From contig NZ_AMZN01000006.1 of the NCBI RefSeq assembly GCF_000331535.1, positions 124,001 to 188,000 of the forward strand: a stretch of DNA of 64,000 bases, read 5' to 3'. Shown one piece after another: positions 34,734 to 43,067 of the stretch. The position numbers and the translations under genes were made by a program. Below the pieces are notes generated by a model. The model had not been told where the DNA came from, did not search any database, and was given only the letters and a program-made list of their open reading frames with translations. How positions within the stretch are numbered: the stretch's first letter is position 1; each line of letters begins with the position of its first letter. The DNA comes from Fulvivirga imtechensis AK7 (GTDB lineage Bacteria; Bacteroidota; Bacteroidia; Cytophagales; Cyclobacteriaceae).

Positions 34734-34830
34734 CGTATTACTCATTGGCCTTAAATATCTTTTAGAATTGAACAAGTCTTTATAAAGGAATATCTACAAT
34801 ATCTACAAATGACTAACTATCATTATAACT

Positions 34831-35298
34831 ATGAAAACACTTTCTATTTTATTAGTGGCACTCTGGTTTTGTTTTACAAGTGAAGATAACAGCATTCAAA
34901 GCGATTCGTCACTTTTAACAAACGGAAGCCAGAAGAGTTGGTATCTGGCAGCAAAGTCTCCTGAAGGGAAGCACTTGTCCTGTAAAGCCACAAGTCCACA
35001 GTCGATGGATAACAAGTATATATTTTTTGCAGATGGCAAATTTGAACTTGATCACGGCGAAATAACAGAAGACCCTGATTGTGTAGACGAGGGATGTTGT
35101 ATTGATCCGGTAAGCATAGCTGGAACATGGAGATTTATTAATGAGGGGGGAGGCCTGGAGGTTAAGGCTTTGCATAAAAAGGACGACAAGGATTATACCT
35201 TAGACCATGTGCTTTTCGAAGGTGTTATTCAAACTCTAGAGGAGGATCGCTTGGTTATATCTGCTTCAGGAATAATGCTGGAATTTCGTTCCAAATGA
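34831..35298 (+). CDS. Exported lipocalin-like hypothetical protein
   Basis: A 155-residue protein with signal peptide (MKTLSILLVALWFCFTS) and a mature part that looks like the lipocalin-like fold of Bacteroidota (QKSWYLAAKSPEGKHLSC; KYIFFADGKFELDHGE; IAGTWRFINEGGGLEVKAL; VISASGIMLEFRS). It contains four cysteines in DPDCVDEGCCIDP plus LSCKA, probably disulfide bonded. The neighbour at 35355 is another lipocalin-like protein. Role unknown. Confidence 0.65.
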   Translation: MKTLSILLVALWFCFTSEDNSIQSDSSLLTNGSQKSWYLAAKSPEGKHLSCKATSPQSMDNKYIFFADGKFELDHGEITEDPDCVDEGCCIDPVSIAGTWRFINEGGGLEVKALHKKDDKDYTLDHVLFEGVIQTLEEDRLVISASGIMLEFRSK

Positions 35299-35354
35299 TT
35301 TTCTCGTAATCGGGTACATATATATAAATTGATTTTTTAATAAACTTTAGAAAC

Positions 35355-35801
35355 ATGAATTTTTTAAAAAGAAGATCCCTTTGGGGAATGTTATTGGTAT
35401 TATTAGTAGCTGTTACCACTTTAGGTTGCAAGAATGATGATGATGATGATGAGGTATCTACTGAAAAATTGCTTATCGGAACCTGGACGGCCTTAGGTGT
35501 TGAAAGAGTAAATTGTACCAGTGCTGATGATAACGGCACCGTTACGTTAGATTGCCCGGATTTTTGCCTGGTTTTAACAGTTAATAGCGATGGTACATAT
35601 GAAGACGTTTATACTGATTCGGGAGATATCACCACCACTACCGGAAAATACACAGTATCTGGCGATACCATAACTATTTGCGATGATCATGACGCAGACT
35701 GCACGTCCGTAACATTTACATTATCGGGGGATACACTGGTTATAACCAATTTAGAGGAGGATAGCGGCTGTGATGTTGTGTTGACATATACGAGGAATTA
35801 A
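35355..35801 (+). CDS. Lipocalin-like lipoprotein
   Basis: A 148-residue lipoprotein: signal and lipobox LLVAVTTLGC (Cys25) followed by the Asp-rich KNDDDDDE, the type of spacer that marks surface-exposed lipoproteins in Bacteroidota. The body (LLIGTWTALGVERVNC; LTVNSDGTYEDVYTDSG; GKYTVSGDTITICDDHDADC; FTLSGDTLVITNLEED) matches the lipocalin-like beta barrel. It contains six further cysteines. Ligand unknown. Confidence 0.75.
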   Translation: MNFLKRRSLWGMLLVLLVAVTTLGCKNDDDDDEVSTEKLLIGTWTALGVERVNCTSADDNGTVTLDCPDFCLVLTVNSDGTYEDVYTDSGDITTTTGKYTVSGDTITICDDHDADCTSVTFTLSGDTLVITNLEEDSGCDVVLTYTRN

Positions 35802-35960
35802 GACCTTATTCTCATATTGTTATTGTTACATTTCTTTCGATAAACTCAAGGGAAAGTTGGACGTTGTGTGTTACTTTTTTGTAGCCATGATTAATAGCCT
35901 GAGACAATACATGGCCTCAGAGGAGATCAAATATGGCCAGTGGGGGGACAAATTAGGTAT

Positions 35961-37100
35961 TCAATCCACAATCTCCGAGTCAGTAACCGAAATATCCGTA
36001 TCCTCATGCATCGAAATATCCGGATAAACAGGATACCATGAACCTCCCTTGTTGTTACGGATAATGGATTGGTCAATGACAATATTGCCGGTATGATTGT
36101 TGGAAACGAAGAAAATGGCTGCCCCATAGGCATTGACTTCGTTTTCTTCAATTATCGAACCAAGTATCCTGAGAGTCATTTCATTGCCATCATTGTAGAT
36201 AGCGCCACCGCTGCCACCTCCCGGTGTACCGGCCTCGGCAGGATTACCACCATTACCGACCGCGCTGTTATGCGAAAATAGCGAATTGATAATGGTCCAT
36301 GAAACTCCGATACTGCTGATTGCACCACCATTGGAGCCTGAGTTGCCGTATCCCTCTGCACCTCCGAAAGTGCTGTTGACAACATATACGGGCCGGTCCT
36401 GGTATTGATCAAAAACCCGTATGGCGCCACCACCGAGATCAGGGCCTGTGGAAGCACAAATGTTGTTGAAAAAACGGCAGTTGACTACCTTCAACTGTCC
36501 GCCTCGTGCCCAGATAGCCCCACCACCTGTGTACTCTGTTTCTGAAGAGGAGTTTCCATTTGCAAATGTGATATTCTGAACGGTGAGTCTTGGATGATCC
36601 TGGTCCTGGCAGTGCGAGGTGGTCCAGTTTTGGTCTGGATCGCAGGTATTCATGTAGAGTATTCTTCTTACGCCACCACCACTCAGTGTTATCAGGCCAC
36701 CACCGTCAATAACAACTTCATTGTTAGCGTCATTAAATATCTTCGCGGTTTCCGGTAATATAATTGTTAAAGGCTCCTCACCACAGTTAAATACAATCTT
36801 ACCACCTTGTGCAATGGCCTCTACTACCAATTGGCCCGTGCAACTCTCGGGGGTGCCATTACCAATCACCTGGTCGGGATTGGTGATGTCCGCCAGTCCT
36901 GCTTCCATTGGGATCGGATATTTGCCATCAGGGTTTCCTGCGGGTGGTCCATCTTCTGGATTGGCCAGAGGATTGTTAATGGTAGTATTGGTTGGGGTGT
37001 CATCATCACTGCAAGCGGAGACTATTGCTGCCGTTGATAACATGACAATGAGTAGCCTGGCACAACGTATAGACAAAAGGTTTTGTGCAAGCGGCTTCAT
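35961..37100 (-). CDS. Right-handed beta-helix lipoprotein
   Basis: A 379-residue lipoprotein with signal peptide and lipobox AAIVSAC (Cys30), then an Asp/Asn-rich spacer. The body is a parallel beta-helix of the kind found in polymorphic outer-membrane and choice-of-anchor proteins: repeated GGGAIWARGGQLKVVNCRFF, GGAISSIGVSWTIINSLFSH, GGAIYNDGNEMTLRILGSII, AAIFFVSNNHTGNIVIDQSI. It probably sits on the cell surface and might bind or cleave polysaccharide, but no catalytic residues can be assigned. It is transcribed opposite to its neighbours. Confidence 0.8.
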   Translation of the reverse strand: MKPLAQNLLSIRCARLLIVMLSTAAIVSACSDDDTPTNTTINNPLANPEDGPPAGNPDGKYPIPMEAGLADITNPDQVIGNGTPESCTGQLVVEAIAQGGKIVFNCGEEPLTIILPETAKIFNDANNEVVIDGGGLITLSGGGVRRILYMNTCDPDQNWTTSHCQDQDHPRLTVQNITFANGNSSSETEYTGGGAIWARGGQLKVVNCRFFNNICASTGPDLGGGAIRVFDQYQDRPVYVVNSTFGGAEGYGNSGSNGGAISSIGVSWTIINSLFSHNSAVGNGGNPAEAGTPGGGSGGAIYNDGNEMTLRILGSIIEENEVNAYGAAIFFVSNNHTGNIVIDQSIIRNNKGGSWYPVYPDISMHEDTDISVTDSEIVD

Positions 37101-37258
37101 GTAAATATTAAGTTAGCTGCAATTTATAGTATTGGCAAGTTTAATTTGCTTAATCGTCAATTTAATTTTCGGTTTGTCAATCTCTCTATTTATACCAAAA
37201 AATACCGCAGCTTGGGTATTTCATTTATCGTTTAGTACACCTAAATTGACATTAAAAA

Positions 37259-37939
37259 ATGACTGCTATGTTCAGGTTCCCGTTTGATCCCACAGATATT
37301 CAACAGCTAATAGATCTCCTTCGTGAAACAATGGAAGCACACCGAGACCCGGCCGTAAGGGCTAAATTGGCTGGTTTTATAAAAATTCTTGAAGGATGGT
37401 TAAGAAGGCGACCTACCTGGCGACAAGCTTGGAGAGTGTTGGGTGACATATTAAAATGGGCAAGGGGAGGAAGGCCTGTCTCCGGAGTAATAGAAACAGC
37501 CTCAAAAATGATCCTACAAATGTGGGATAAAATGTTTTTCAGATTACCTTGGGGAGGTTCAGCAGCAGGCGTGGGCGCTGCGGCGACAATCATGGTGTTA
37601 GCATTGGCTTTACTTGGTTATTCCATATATAAAACTGCAACTGCACCTTCTCTTGAACATCGTGGTGGACCATCATGCATGATTCAGCCTGTAGCAACTG
37701 ATCTCGGGCCTGTAAGTGACTGGGGAATAATTGCGAATGAAAAGGAGCTTTTTGACAACGTAATGAAAAAAGCGCAAGGGCAATGTGATCAATACTCTGC
37801 TCAATGTGCTGGAGATTGTGATCCCCCTCTGGAATGCAAACCAAACGTGTCCCTTCAGGATTTTGATATTAGCAATTACCTTGTCTATCGAAAAGTGACA
37901 TTTGAAAAATTCAATTGTACATGTGAATGTCTTGAGTAA
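37259..37939 (+). CDS. Membrane protein with Cys-rich tail, unknown function
   Basis: A 226-residue protein with an unusual layout: an Arg-rich, helical N-terminal region (DIQQLIDLLRETMEAHRDPA; GWLRRRPTWRQAWRVLGDIL), one transmembrane segment at about 103-123 (VGAAATIMVLALALLGYSIY) and a C-terminal region with ten cysteines (GQCDQYSAQCAGDCDPPLEC; FEKFNCTCECLE). The positive N-terminal side suggests that the tail is outside. No family recognised. It stands alone between convergent or divergent genes. An internal ATG at 37268 is an alternative start. Confidence 0.6.
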   Translation: MTAMFRFPFDPTDIQQLIDLLRETMEAHRDPAVRAKLAGFIKILEGWLRRRPTWRQAWRVLGDILKWARGGRPVSGVIETASKMILQMWDKMFFRLPWGGSAAGVGAAATIMVLALALLGYSIYKTATAPSLEHRGGPSCMIQPVATDLGPVSDWGIIANEKELFDNVMKKAQGQCDQYSAQCAGDCDPPLECKPNVSLQDFDISNYLVYRKVTFEKFNCTCECLE

Positions 37940-38015
37940 ATCTTCTGCGCATTATAATATATTCCGTTCGTTTTAGTGACATAATAGGTTATTTAGTTCA
38001 ACTAAATTTTTCGGT

Positions 38016-39158
38016 TTATAACTGGCTTTCATGCTTTTTATACACAACATTCCTTTCTTTGAGGTAGTTGAGTATATAGCTAAAGCATGCCTCATGCTTA
38101 CCAACCAGCTCCGGTGGAAAAACTCCTTTGTCGGTAAATAAGCCTTCCAAAACCATATTGGCTGCTGCTGTCGCGGTATACCCGGTTGTTCTGGCCATGG
38201 AAGAGGTTCGTGTATGGGGATCGTATTCATCATACAGACTGTATATTACCTTCTTCCTTTTGCCTGTCACATCTTTGCCCTCTACAGTAACGCGCATAAT
38301 GGTGAACTCAGGTTCAGTTTCCCCTAATTTCCATTCCTTAAAGAGAATTTTGGAAGTAAAATCAAGAGGAGAGAGCTCAGTATCATTGTTTATCCTAATC
38401 TTTTTGGTATCGAAAAAGCCGGCTTCTCTTAAGGCCAAAATGTGGTCGACATGTCCGGGATAGCGGAGTGTTTTTTCCTTCATGTTGGGAATATGAGGCA
38501 TGGTATGAATAATAGATCTCAATCCATCGGAATTAAAGGCTTCCAATGTTCCTATTTCATTGAATTGTATAAATTCTACATCAGAAAGCGCGGGTTTTAC
38601 TATTTCATTGCCATTTTCAACGTATCGGGCAGGTCTGGTGTATTCCTCGATGACATCTATAGGAGAAAAGGGAGCTTTATAAAAAAACGGCCATTTTTTT
38701 ATTTTCGGAAGTCCACCTACGAGACATTCGAAATCTGTAAGCTCCAGTAATTCATTCTCATGTCCTAATATGAGGTTGTCCATTCCGGGGGCCACACCGC
38801 AGTCGACAATGGCAGTAACTCCATTTTCTTTAGCCAGGGCATCCAACTCCAGCGCATTTTCAGGAAAGAATGAAATGTCAATGACATTTTTCCCGGCTAG
38901 GATAATCTGCTTCAGGGTATTGTACCCCAAAAAGCCAGGTATAGCACACACCACCAGGTCGAAAGGGGCCAACAGTCGTGTGAGTGCATTTTTATCGGTT
39001 ACATCTAATGCTTGGGTATTTATCGAATTGTTTTTGGTACTAATCTTTCTTAAAGCATCAGTATTAAGATCGGTGACTGTTACTTCATGTTTTTTAGACA
39101 GATCGAGGGCAATGGCGCTGCCGACCATGCCCGATCCAAGTACTATTATATTGCTCAT
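38016..39158 (-). CDS. Saccharopine dehydrogenase-family oxidoreductase
   Basis: A 380-residue cytosolic enzyme with an N-terminal NAD(P)-binding fingerprint (IIVLGSGMVGSAIALDL) and the family core (DLVVCAIPGFLGYNTLKQII; GKNVIDISFFPENALELDAL; GVTAIVDCGVAPGMDNLI). Relatives are saccharopine dehydrogenase (lysine metabolism), lysine 6-dehydrogenase and carboxynorspermidine-type enzymes; the C-terminal segment with DEYDPHTRTSSMARTTGYTA is most like the saccharopine/lysine dehydrogenase branch. The substrate cannot be settled from sequence alone. No operon partner. Confidence 0.85.
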   Translation of the reverse strand: MSNIIVLGSGMVGSAIALDLSKKHEVTVTDLNTDALRKISTKNNSINTQALDVTDKNALTRLLAPFDLVVCAIPGFLGYNTLKQIILAGKNVIDISFFPENALELDALAKENGVTAIVDCGVAPGMDNLILGHENELLELTDFECLVGGLPKIKKWPFFYKAPFSPIDVIEEYTRPARYVENGNEIVKPALSDVEFIQFNEIGTLEAFNSDGLRSIIHTMPHIPNMKEKTLRYPGHVDHILALREAGFFDTKKIRINNDTELSPLDFTSKILFKEWKLGETEPEFTIMRVTVEGKDVTGKRKKVIYSLYDEYDPHTRTSSMARTTGYTATAAANMVLEGLFTDKGVFPPELVGKHEACFSYILNYLKERNVVYKKHESQL

Positions 39159-39399
39159 GTTTTTATGTTAAGTGAAAGATGAATTCAGAGCCCTCTACAG
39201 GCCATGGACGGAAGAAGTTGGGGTACTTCTACAGACCTGGAATTAATACCCAGGGCATTTTGCTTGAGTCGGAAATGATGCGAAAAGAAGTTGCTGTCGT
39301 CACAGGTTGAAGATAACCAATTCAAATCAAATAGAGCCTCAATTAAACGTATAAATTTAGTGTTGGATACTTCCGAACAAAGATAGGCGCCTGGCCTCA

Positions 39400-39520
39400 T
39401 GCGGTGTCAGGCATCAGGGAGATTCCTGATCTCCGCTTCGCTGCGTCAGGAATGACGAAAAGGGGAAGGACTACGTCAGGAATTACACAAGGACGTCAGA
39501 AATGACGGCTCATGGAAGAA
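39400..39520. repeat. CGTCAGGAATGACG-type intergenic repeats
   Basis: This gene-free stretch (39159-39589) holds several variants of one motif: TCAGGAATGAC at 39447-39459, CGTCAGGAATTAC at 39475-39487 and CGTCAGAAATGACG at 39493-39506, with an inverted partner GATTCCTGATCTCC upstream. These are typical dispersed Bacteroidota intergenic repeats. No protein in 39185-39400 is convincing. Confidence 0.6.
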
Positions 39521-39537
39521 ATTTTCTTGCAAAAACG

Positions 39538-39582
39538 CTTAACTGGTTAAGTTATTTTTTATATTTACTTAACTAGTTAAGT
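39538..39582 (+). promoter_or_regulatory. Twin MarR operators
   Basis: Two perfect palindromes: CTTAACTGGTTAAG (39538-39551) and ACTTAACTAGTTAAGT (39567-39582). Their centres are exactly 30 bp apart, about three helical turns, placing two dimers on the same DNA face. The second ends 7 bp before the MarR gene ATG, so the regulator most likely represses its own operon. Confidence 0.8.
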
Positions 39583-39589
39583 ATTTAAA

Positions 39590-40081
39590 ATGAAGAACGA
39601 TTATTTAAAAGAATTAGGCCACTTGGGCATGATCGCGAGACTCAAGCGGCTGAGTGACAATATGCTCTATAGCATCAGAGATGTTTATAGGATCAAAAAC
39701 ATTGATATTGAGCCCAACTGGCACTTTGTATTCCTGATTCTGAAGGATCACAAAACAAGAACCATGTCTGAAATGGCTGAAGCCTTCCAACTGTCACAGC
39801 CTGCAGTAGTTAAGATCATCAATAAGATGAAGAAAAGGGGTTACATAGATATAGTTCAGGATGGTCATGATAATAGAAAACGGCAATTGCGGCTTTCTAA
39901 AAAAGCAGTTGATCTGTTGCCCATGTTTGAAACGATATGGAGTGCCGGACAGTTATCAATCCGGCAAATGCTTCAGGATAATGAGCAGTTTTTAGCTGAG
40001 CTAGAGTCACTCGAACAGCAACTGCAACACAAAAGCTTCAACGAAAGAATACTTACAAACCTTAAATGCCAGGAAAAATGA
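39590..40081 (+). CDS. MarR-family transcriptional regulator
   Basis: A 163-residue winged-helix regulator. Recognition segment RTMSEMAEAFQLSQPAVVKI and wing KRGYIDIVQDGHDNRKRQLRLSKKA are characteristic of MarR proteins; the flanking helices form the dimer interface. Two perfect palindromes lie directly upstream. Its stop overlaps the ATG of the cysteine-synthase-like gene (ATGA), so both are co-transcribed and the enzyme is the probable target. The ligand is unknown; a sulfur or redox compound would fit its partner. Confidence 0.9.
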   Translation: MKNDYLKELGHLGMIARLKRLSDNMLYSIRDVYRIKNIDIEPNWHFVFLILKDHKTRTMSEMAEAFQLSQPAVVKIINKMKKRGYIDIVQDGHDNRKRQLRLSKKAVDLLPMFETIWSAGQLSIRQMLQDNEQFLAELESLEQQLQHKSFNERILTNLKCQEK

Positions 40082-40983
40082 TAGGAAACACGCCACTGAT
40101 CAAATTAGAAAAGTTGTCGGAGCCGGGCTGTGCCGAAATATATGTGAAATATGAGGCTGGTAATCCCACAGGCAGTATGAAAGACAGGATGGCTTTATCC
40201 ATGATCGAAGGAGCCGAACGAAGGGGAGAGTTGCGTAATGGCGGCAGGGTAGTGGAGTATACCGGAGGAAGCACGGGCAGCTCACTGGCTATGGTATGCG
40301 CTATGAAAGGTTACAAAGCCCATTTTGTATCTTCCGATGCTTTTGCTGAAGAAAAACTCCAAACCATGCGTGCATTTGGAGCCGAGCTGGAACTGATACC
40401 GAGTGGTAATGGAGCAATAACTGCTAAGTTGATCGATAATATGGTGGCCCGAGCCAGGGAACTAAGCCGATCGCCCAATACTTTCTGGACGGATCAGTTT
40501 AACAATGTAGACAATAGAAATGCCTACCATCATATGGCCAGGGAGATCATGGATGTACTAGGCGCCGGAATAGATGAATTCATCATGGGAGTGGGTACAG
40601 GAGCCTGCTTTTCAGGCAATTCGGAGGTGCTCAAAAAGGAAATTCCCGGCATCAGGTGTATTGCTATTGAGCCAAACCAGGTACGGGCACTATCAGGTGG
40701 CGATACCACCGGAAAGCATAAGCTGGAAGGGATTGGGGCAGGTTTTGTTCCTGCTATATGCAGGTTGGATCTTGCCGATGAGATAATTGCTGTTACTGAT
40801 CAACATGCCTACGATACCGCCAGAAAGCTGGCAAGGATGGAAGGAATATTCGGTGGCATCACTTCAGGAGCCAATGTATGGGCCGCAATGCAACGCGCCA
40901 GGATCATAGGCGCAGGAAAAAAGATCGTAACCATTGTTGTTGATTCCGGATTGAGGTATCTTCATGGAGATCTTTACAGGTAG
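40078..40983 (+). CDS. PLP-dependent cysteine synthase-family enzyme
   Basis: A 301-residue fold-type II PLP enzyme of the CysK/CysM/cystathionine beta-synthase family: MIGNTPLIKLEKL, PLP lysine K35 in PTGSMKDRMA, substrate loop TGGSTGSSLAMVCA, phosphate loop GVGTGACFSGN, and GGITSGANVWAA near the end. Family members make cysteine from O-acetylserine (or related activated serine) and sulfide. I use the ATG at 40078, which overlaps the MarR stop as ATGA; an ATG at 40066 adds four residues. Being controlled by a MarR protein is unusual for housekeeping CysK and suggests a specialised role. The family also contains non-cysteine enzymes. Confidence 0.85.
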   Translation: MIGNTPLIKLEKLSEPGCAEIYVKYEAGNPTGSMKDRMALSMIEGAERRGELRNGGRVVEYTGGSTGSSLAMVCAMKGYKAHFVSSDAFAEEKLQTMRAFGAELELIPSGNGAITAKLIDNMVARARELSRSPNTFWTDQFNNVDNRNAYHHMAREIMDVLGAGIDEFIMGVGTGACFSGNSEVLKKEIPGIRCIAIEPNQVRALSGGDTTGKHKLEGIGAGFVPAICRLDLADEIIAVTDQHAYDTARKLARMEGIFGGITSGANVWAAMQRARIIGAGKKIVTIVVDSGLRYLHGDLYR

Positions 40984-41022
40984 ACTGTAGACTGTAGACT
41001 GCTCATTATCTCTTAAATAGCC

Positions 41023-41625
41023 ATGGAGTCTCAAAAAAAAGTTAAAATATTTGATAAACAGGCTAACCGTTATGAGAGATTGCGCAGGAGGGGGTCGCCA
41101 GATAAAAAGTGGCGTAAAGTGCTCCTTGAAGGTGTACATGGCAATATCCTGGAAATTGCAGTCGGAGCCGGTGCTAATTTTGAATTTTATTCTCAGGGTA
41201 GCACCGTTACCGGACTTGATTTTAGCGCTGCTATGCTCGAAAAAGCTCGTCAGGCAGCCAAAGAGTATCAAATACAAGCAGATCTTCGTCAGACGGATCT
41301 CGATGAATGGGAGGGGGAGTGTCAGAAATATGATTTTGTAGTTTCCACGTTATGCCTTTGTGCTTTTGAGGATCCTGTACAAGTAATCAAGGCCATGGCT
41401 AACTCATGCAAATCGAATGGCCGGCTGCTGTTCATGGAGCATGGCCTCAGCAAGTACGCACTTCCGGGTATAGTTCAAAAATGGCTGGATCCTATCAATT
41501 ACAAATTTAATGGCTGCCACATTAACAGGGATATGTCGGCCATTTTTCACTCTTCGGGAGTTAAGGTGCTTAGCATGAAAAGAAAATTATTTGGAATAAT
41601 TTATCTCATACAAGCGCAGCCCTGA
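41023..41625 (+). CDS. Class I SAM-dependent methyltransferase
   Basis: A 200-residue cytosolic methyltransferase. SAM-binding motif I is ILEIAVGAGANFEFY (residues about 44-58), motif II follows at TVTGLDFSAAMLEKA, and the segment YDFVVSTLCLCAFEDPVQVI is the Methyltransf_11 core. The overall form resembles small phospholipid or arsenite-type methyltransferases, but the acceptor is unknown. It follows the cysteine-synthase-like gene by 40 bp (containing three copies of TAGACTG) and may be part of the MarR-controlled unit. Confidence 0.85.
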   Translation: MESQKKVKIFDKQANRYERLRRRGSPDKKWRKVLLEGVHGNILEIAVGAGANFEFYSQGSTVTGLDFSAAMLEKARQAAKEYQIQADLRQTDLDEWEGECQKYDFVVSTLCLCAFEDPVQVIKAMANSCKSNGRLLFMEHGLSKYALPGIVQKWLDPINYKFNGCHINRDMSAIFHSSGVKVLSMKRKLFGIIYLIQAQP

Positions 41626-41759
41626 TAGCTGCTTACATTTCAATGTCTCTGATCCAAAATAAAACCTGATCATCCGGTAACCCTCGCTTTTTTGGATGCA
41701 CTAATCCATAGTAACATTTCACCAATATTTTTGAAATCAACTATAAAACATCCAATGGC

Positions 41760-43055
41760 ATGAAAACAATATATATAATATTTCTGAGTGTGGCTATGGC
41801 CTGTATTTGCAGGGCGACTAACGCACAGCTCATTGACAAGTTGGGTAAAAGGGCAGAAAATGCTGCTGAGCGAACTGTGGAACGTAGAGTGGAGAAAGAA
41901 ACAGAGAAAAAGACAGACAAGACTCTCGATAAGGTATTCAATAAAAAAGATAAAAAGAAAAAGAAGGAAGCTGATCCGGTTCAGGAGCAGAAATCAGGCC
42001 CGCAGGCGAAAGACCAAACTTCCTCACCAGGAAAGCCTAAGGGTAACGCAGGTCAGGAGATTGTTTCAGGCAGCACCTTTTTCCCTGGCGGGAATATTAT
42101 TTTTGAGGAAAATTTTGCTCAGGATGCTCAAGGTGATTTTCCTGCGAACTGGGAAACTACATCCGGGGGCGAGATCATCCTGGTTGATCAACAAAAGGCA
42201 CTGAAATTCTATCCAAATAGCCTTTGCATGGCGAATACCGGTGAATTACCGGAAAATTACGCCCTCGAGTTTGACCTCATCACTGCTAATCTCAACTACA
42301 AAGAGCTAAGTGGATCGGAATTCAGAGTGCAATTTGTAAATGAAAATAAGCTTAAAATAGACCAAAAGCAGCGTTCTGAATTCCATTTCTCTTTATGGCA
42401 GGGCAGCACGGTATCCGATAAAATACATGTAGAAAACTATGGTGCCGAGAATAAGATAAGCAATAACATCAACTATAAGATGAACAGCAAGTTCAACAAG
42501 ACGGTGCATTTTACTGCGGTGGTGAACGGTAAGCGGTTAAGGGTTTATCTTGACAATGAAAAAGTAATCGATTTACCCTCTTTTTTACAAAACAATGTAG
42601 GCAGATACGTTCAGTTTTACCTGAAGGGCACTAGTCCTGCCCTTGATCATATTGCGGCTATAGCCAATCTGAAAATTACCGAAGAGGGGGAAGACCTGCG
42701 TTCCATGATCTTAAAAGGAGGATTTAGCACAACCAAGATCCTGTTCGACAGCGGGTCCGATCAATTGAAATCATCTTCATTTACTTTTTTAGATAAACTG
42801 GGAAAAACATTGGAGAGTGATGGTACTCTGAAAGTTACTATTGTTGGTCATACCGATAGCGATGGCGACAGTAAAGCCAATCTTACACTGTCAGAAAAGC
42901 GGGCTATTGCGGTTAAAAAATACCTGCTGTCAAAGTTTTCGATCAATGACGGCAATCTGCAAACGGAAGGAAGAGGTGAAGGTGAGCCTGTATCTGACAA
43001 TACTACTGCAGAAGGTAAGGCAAAAAACAGAAGGGTAGAATTCAGGAAAATTTAA
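41760..43055 (+). CDS. OmpA-family cell-envelope protein
   Basis: A 431-residue exported protein: signal peptide MKTIYIIFLSVAMACICRATNA, a charged Lys/Glu-rich linker (about 30-90), a beta-sandwich region that resembles a lectin or LamG fold (NIIFEENFAQDAQGDFPANW; FNKTVHFTAVVNGKRLRVYL), and a C-terminal OmpA peptidoglycan-binding domain (ILFDSGSDQLKSSSFTFLDK; IVGHTDSDGDSKANLTLSEK; GRGEGEPVSDN; KNRRVEF). It would link the outer membrane to peptidoglycan. A TATTTTTG box lies at 41726-41733. The next gene starts 12 bp after the stop. Confidence 0.88.
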   Translation: MKTIYIIFLSVAMACICRATNAQLIDKLGKRAENAAERTVERRVEKETEKKTDKTLDKVFNKKDKKKKKEADPVQEQKSGPQAKDQTSSPGKPKGNAGQEIVSGSTFFPGGNIIFEENFAQDAQGDFPANWETTSGGEIILVDQQKALKFYPNSLCMANTGELPENYALEFDLITANLNYKELSGSEFRVQFVNENKLKIDQKQRSEFHFSLWQGSTVSDKIHVENYGAENKISNNINYKMNSKFNKTVHFTAVVNGKRLRVYLDNEKVIDLPSFLQNNVGRYVQFYLKGTSPALDHIAAIANLKITEEGEDLRSMILKGGFSTTKILFDSGSDQLKSSSFTFLDKLGKTLESDGTLKVTIVGHTDSDGDSKANLTLSEKRAIAVKKYLLSKFSINDGNLQTEGRGEGEPVSDNTTAEGKAKNRRVEFRKI

Positions 43056-43067
43056 ATTAATTTAGAA

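Noticed and set aside
39185-39400. 71-codon minus-strand frame upstream of the saccharopine dehydrogenase-like gene
   Set aside because: No signal, no family, and it lies next to dispersed repeats; treated as non-coding.
40981-41001. Three copies of TAGACTG between two genes
   Set aside because: Too short to be more than a chance or minor tandem repeat; no function assigned.
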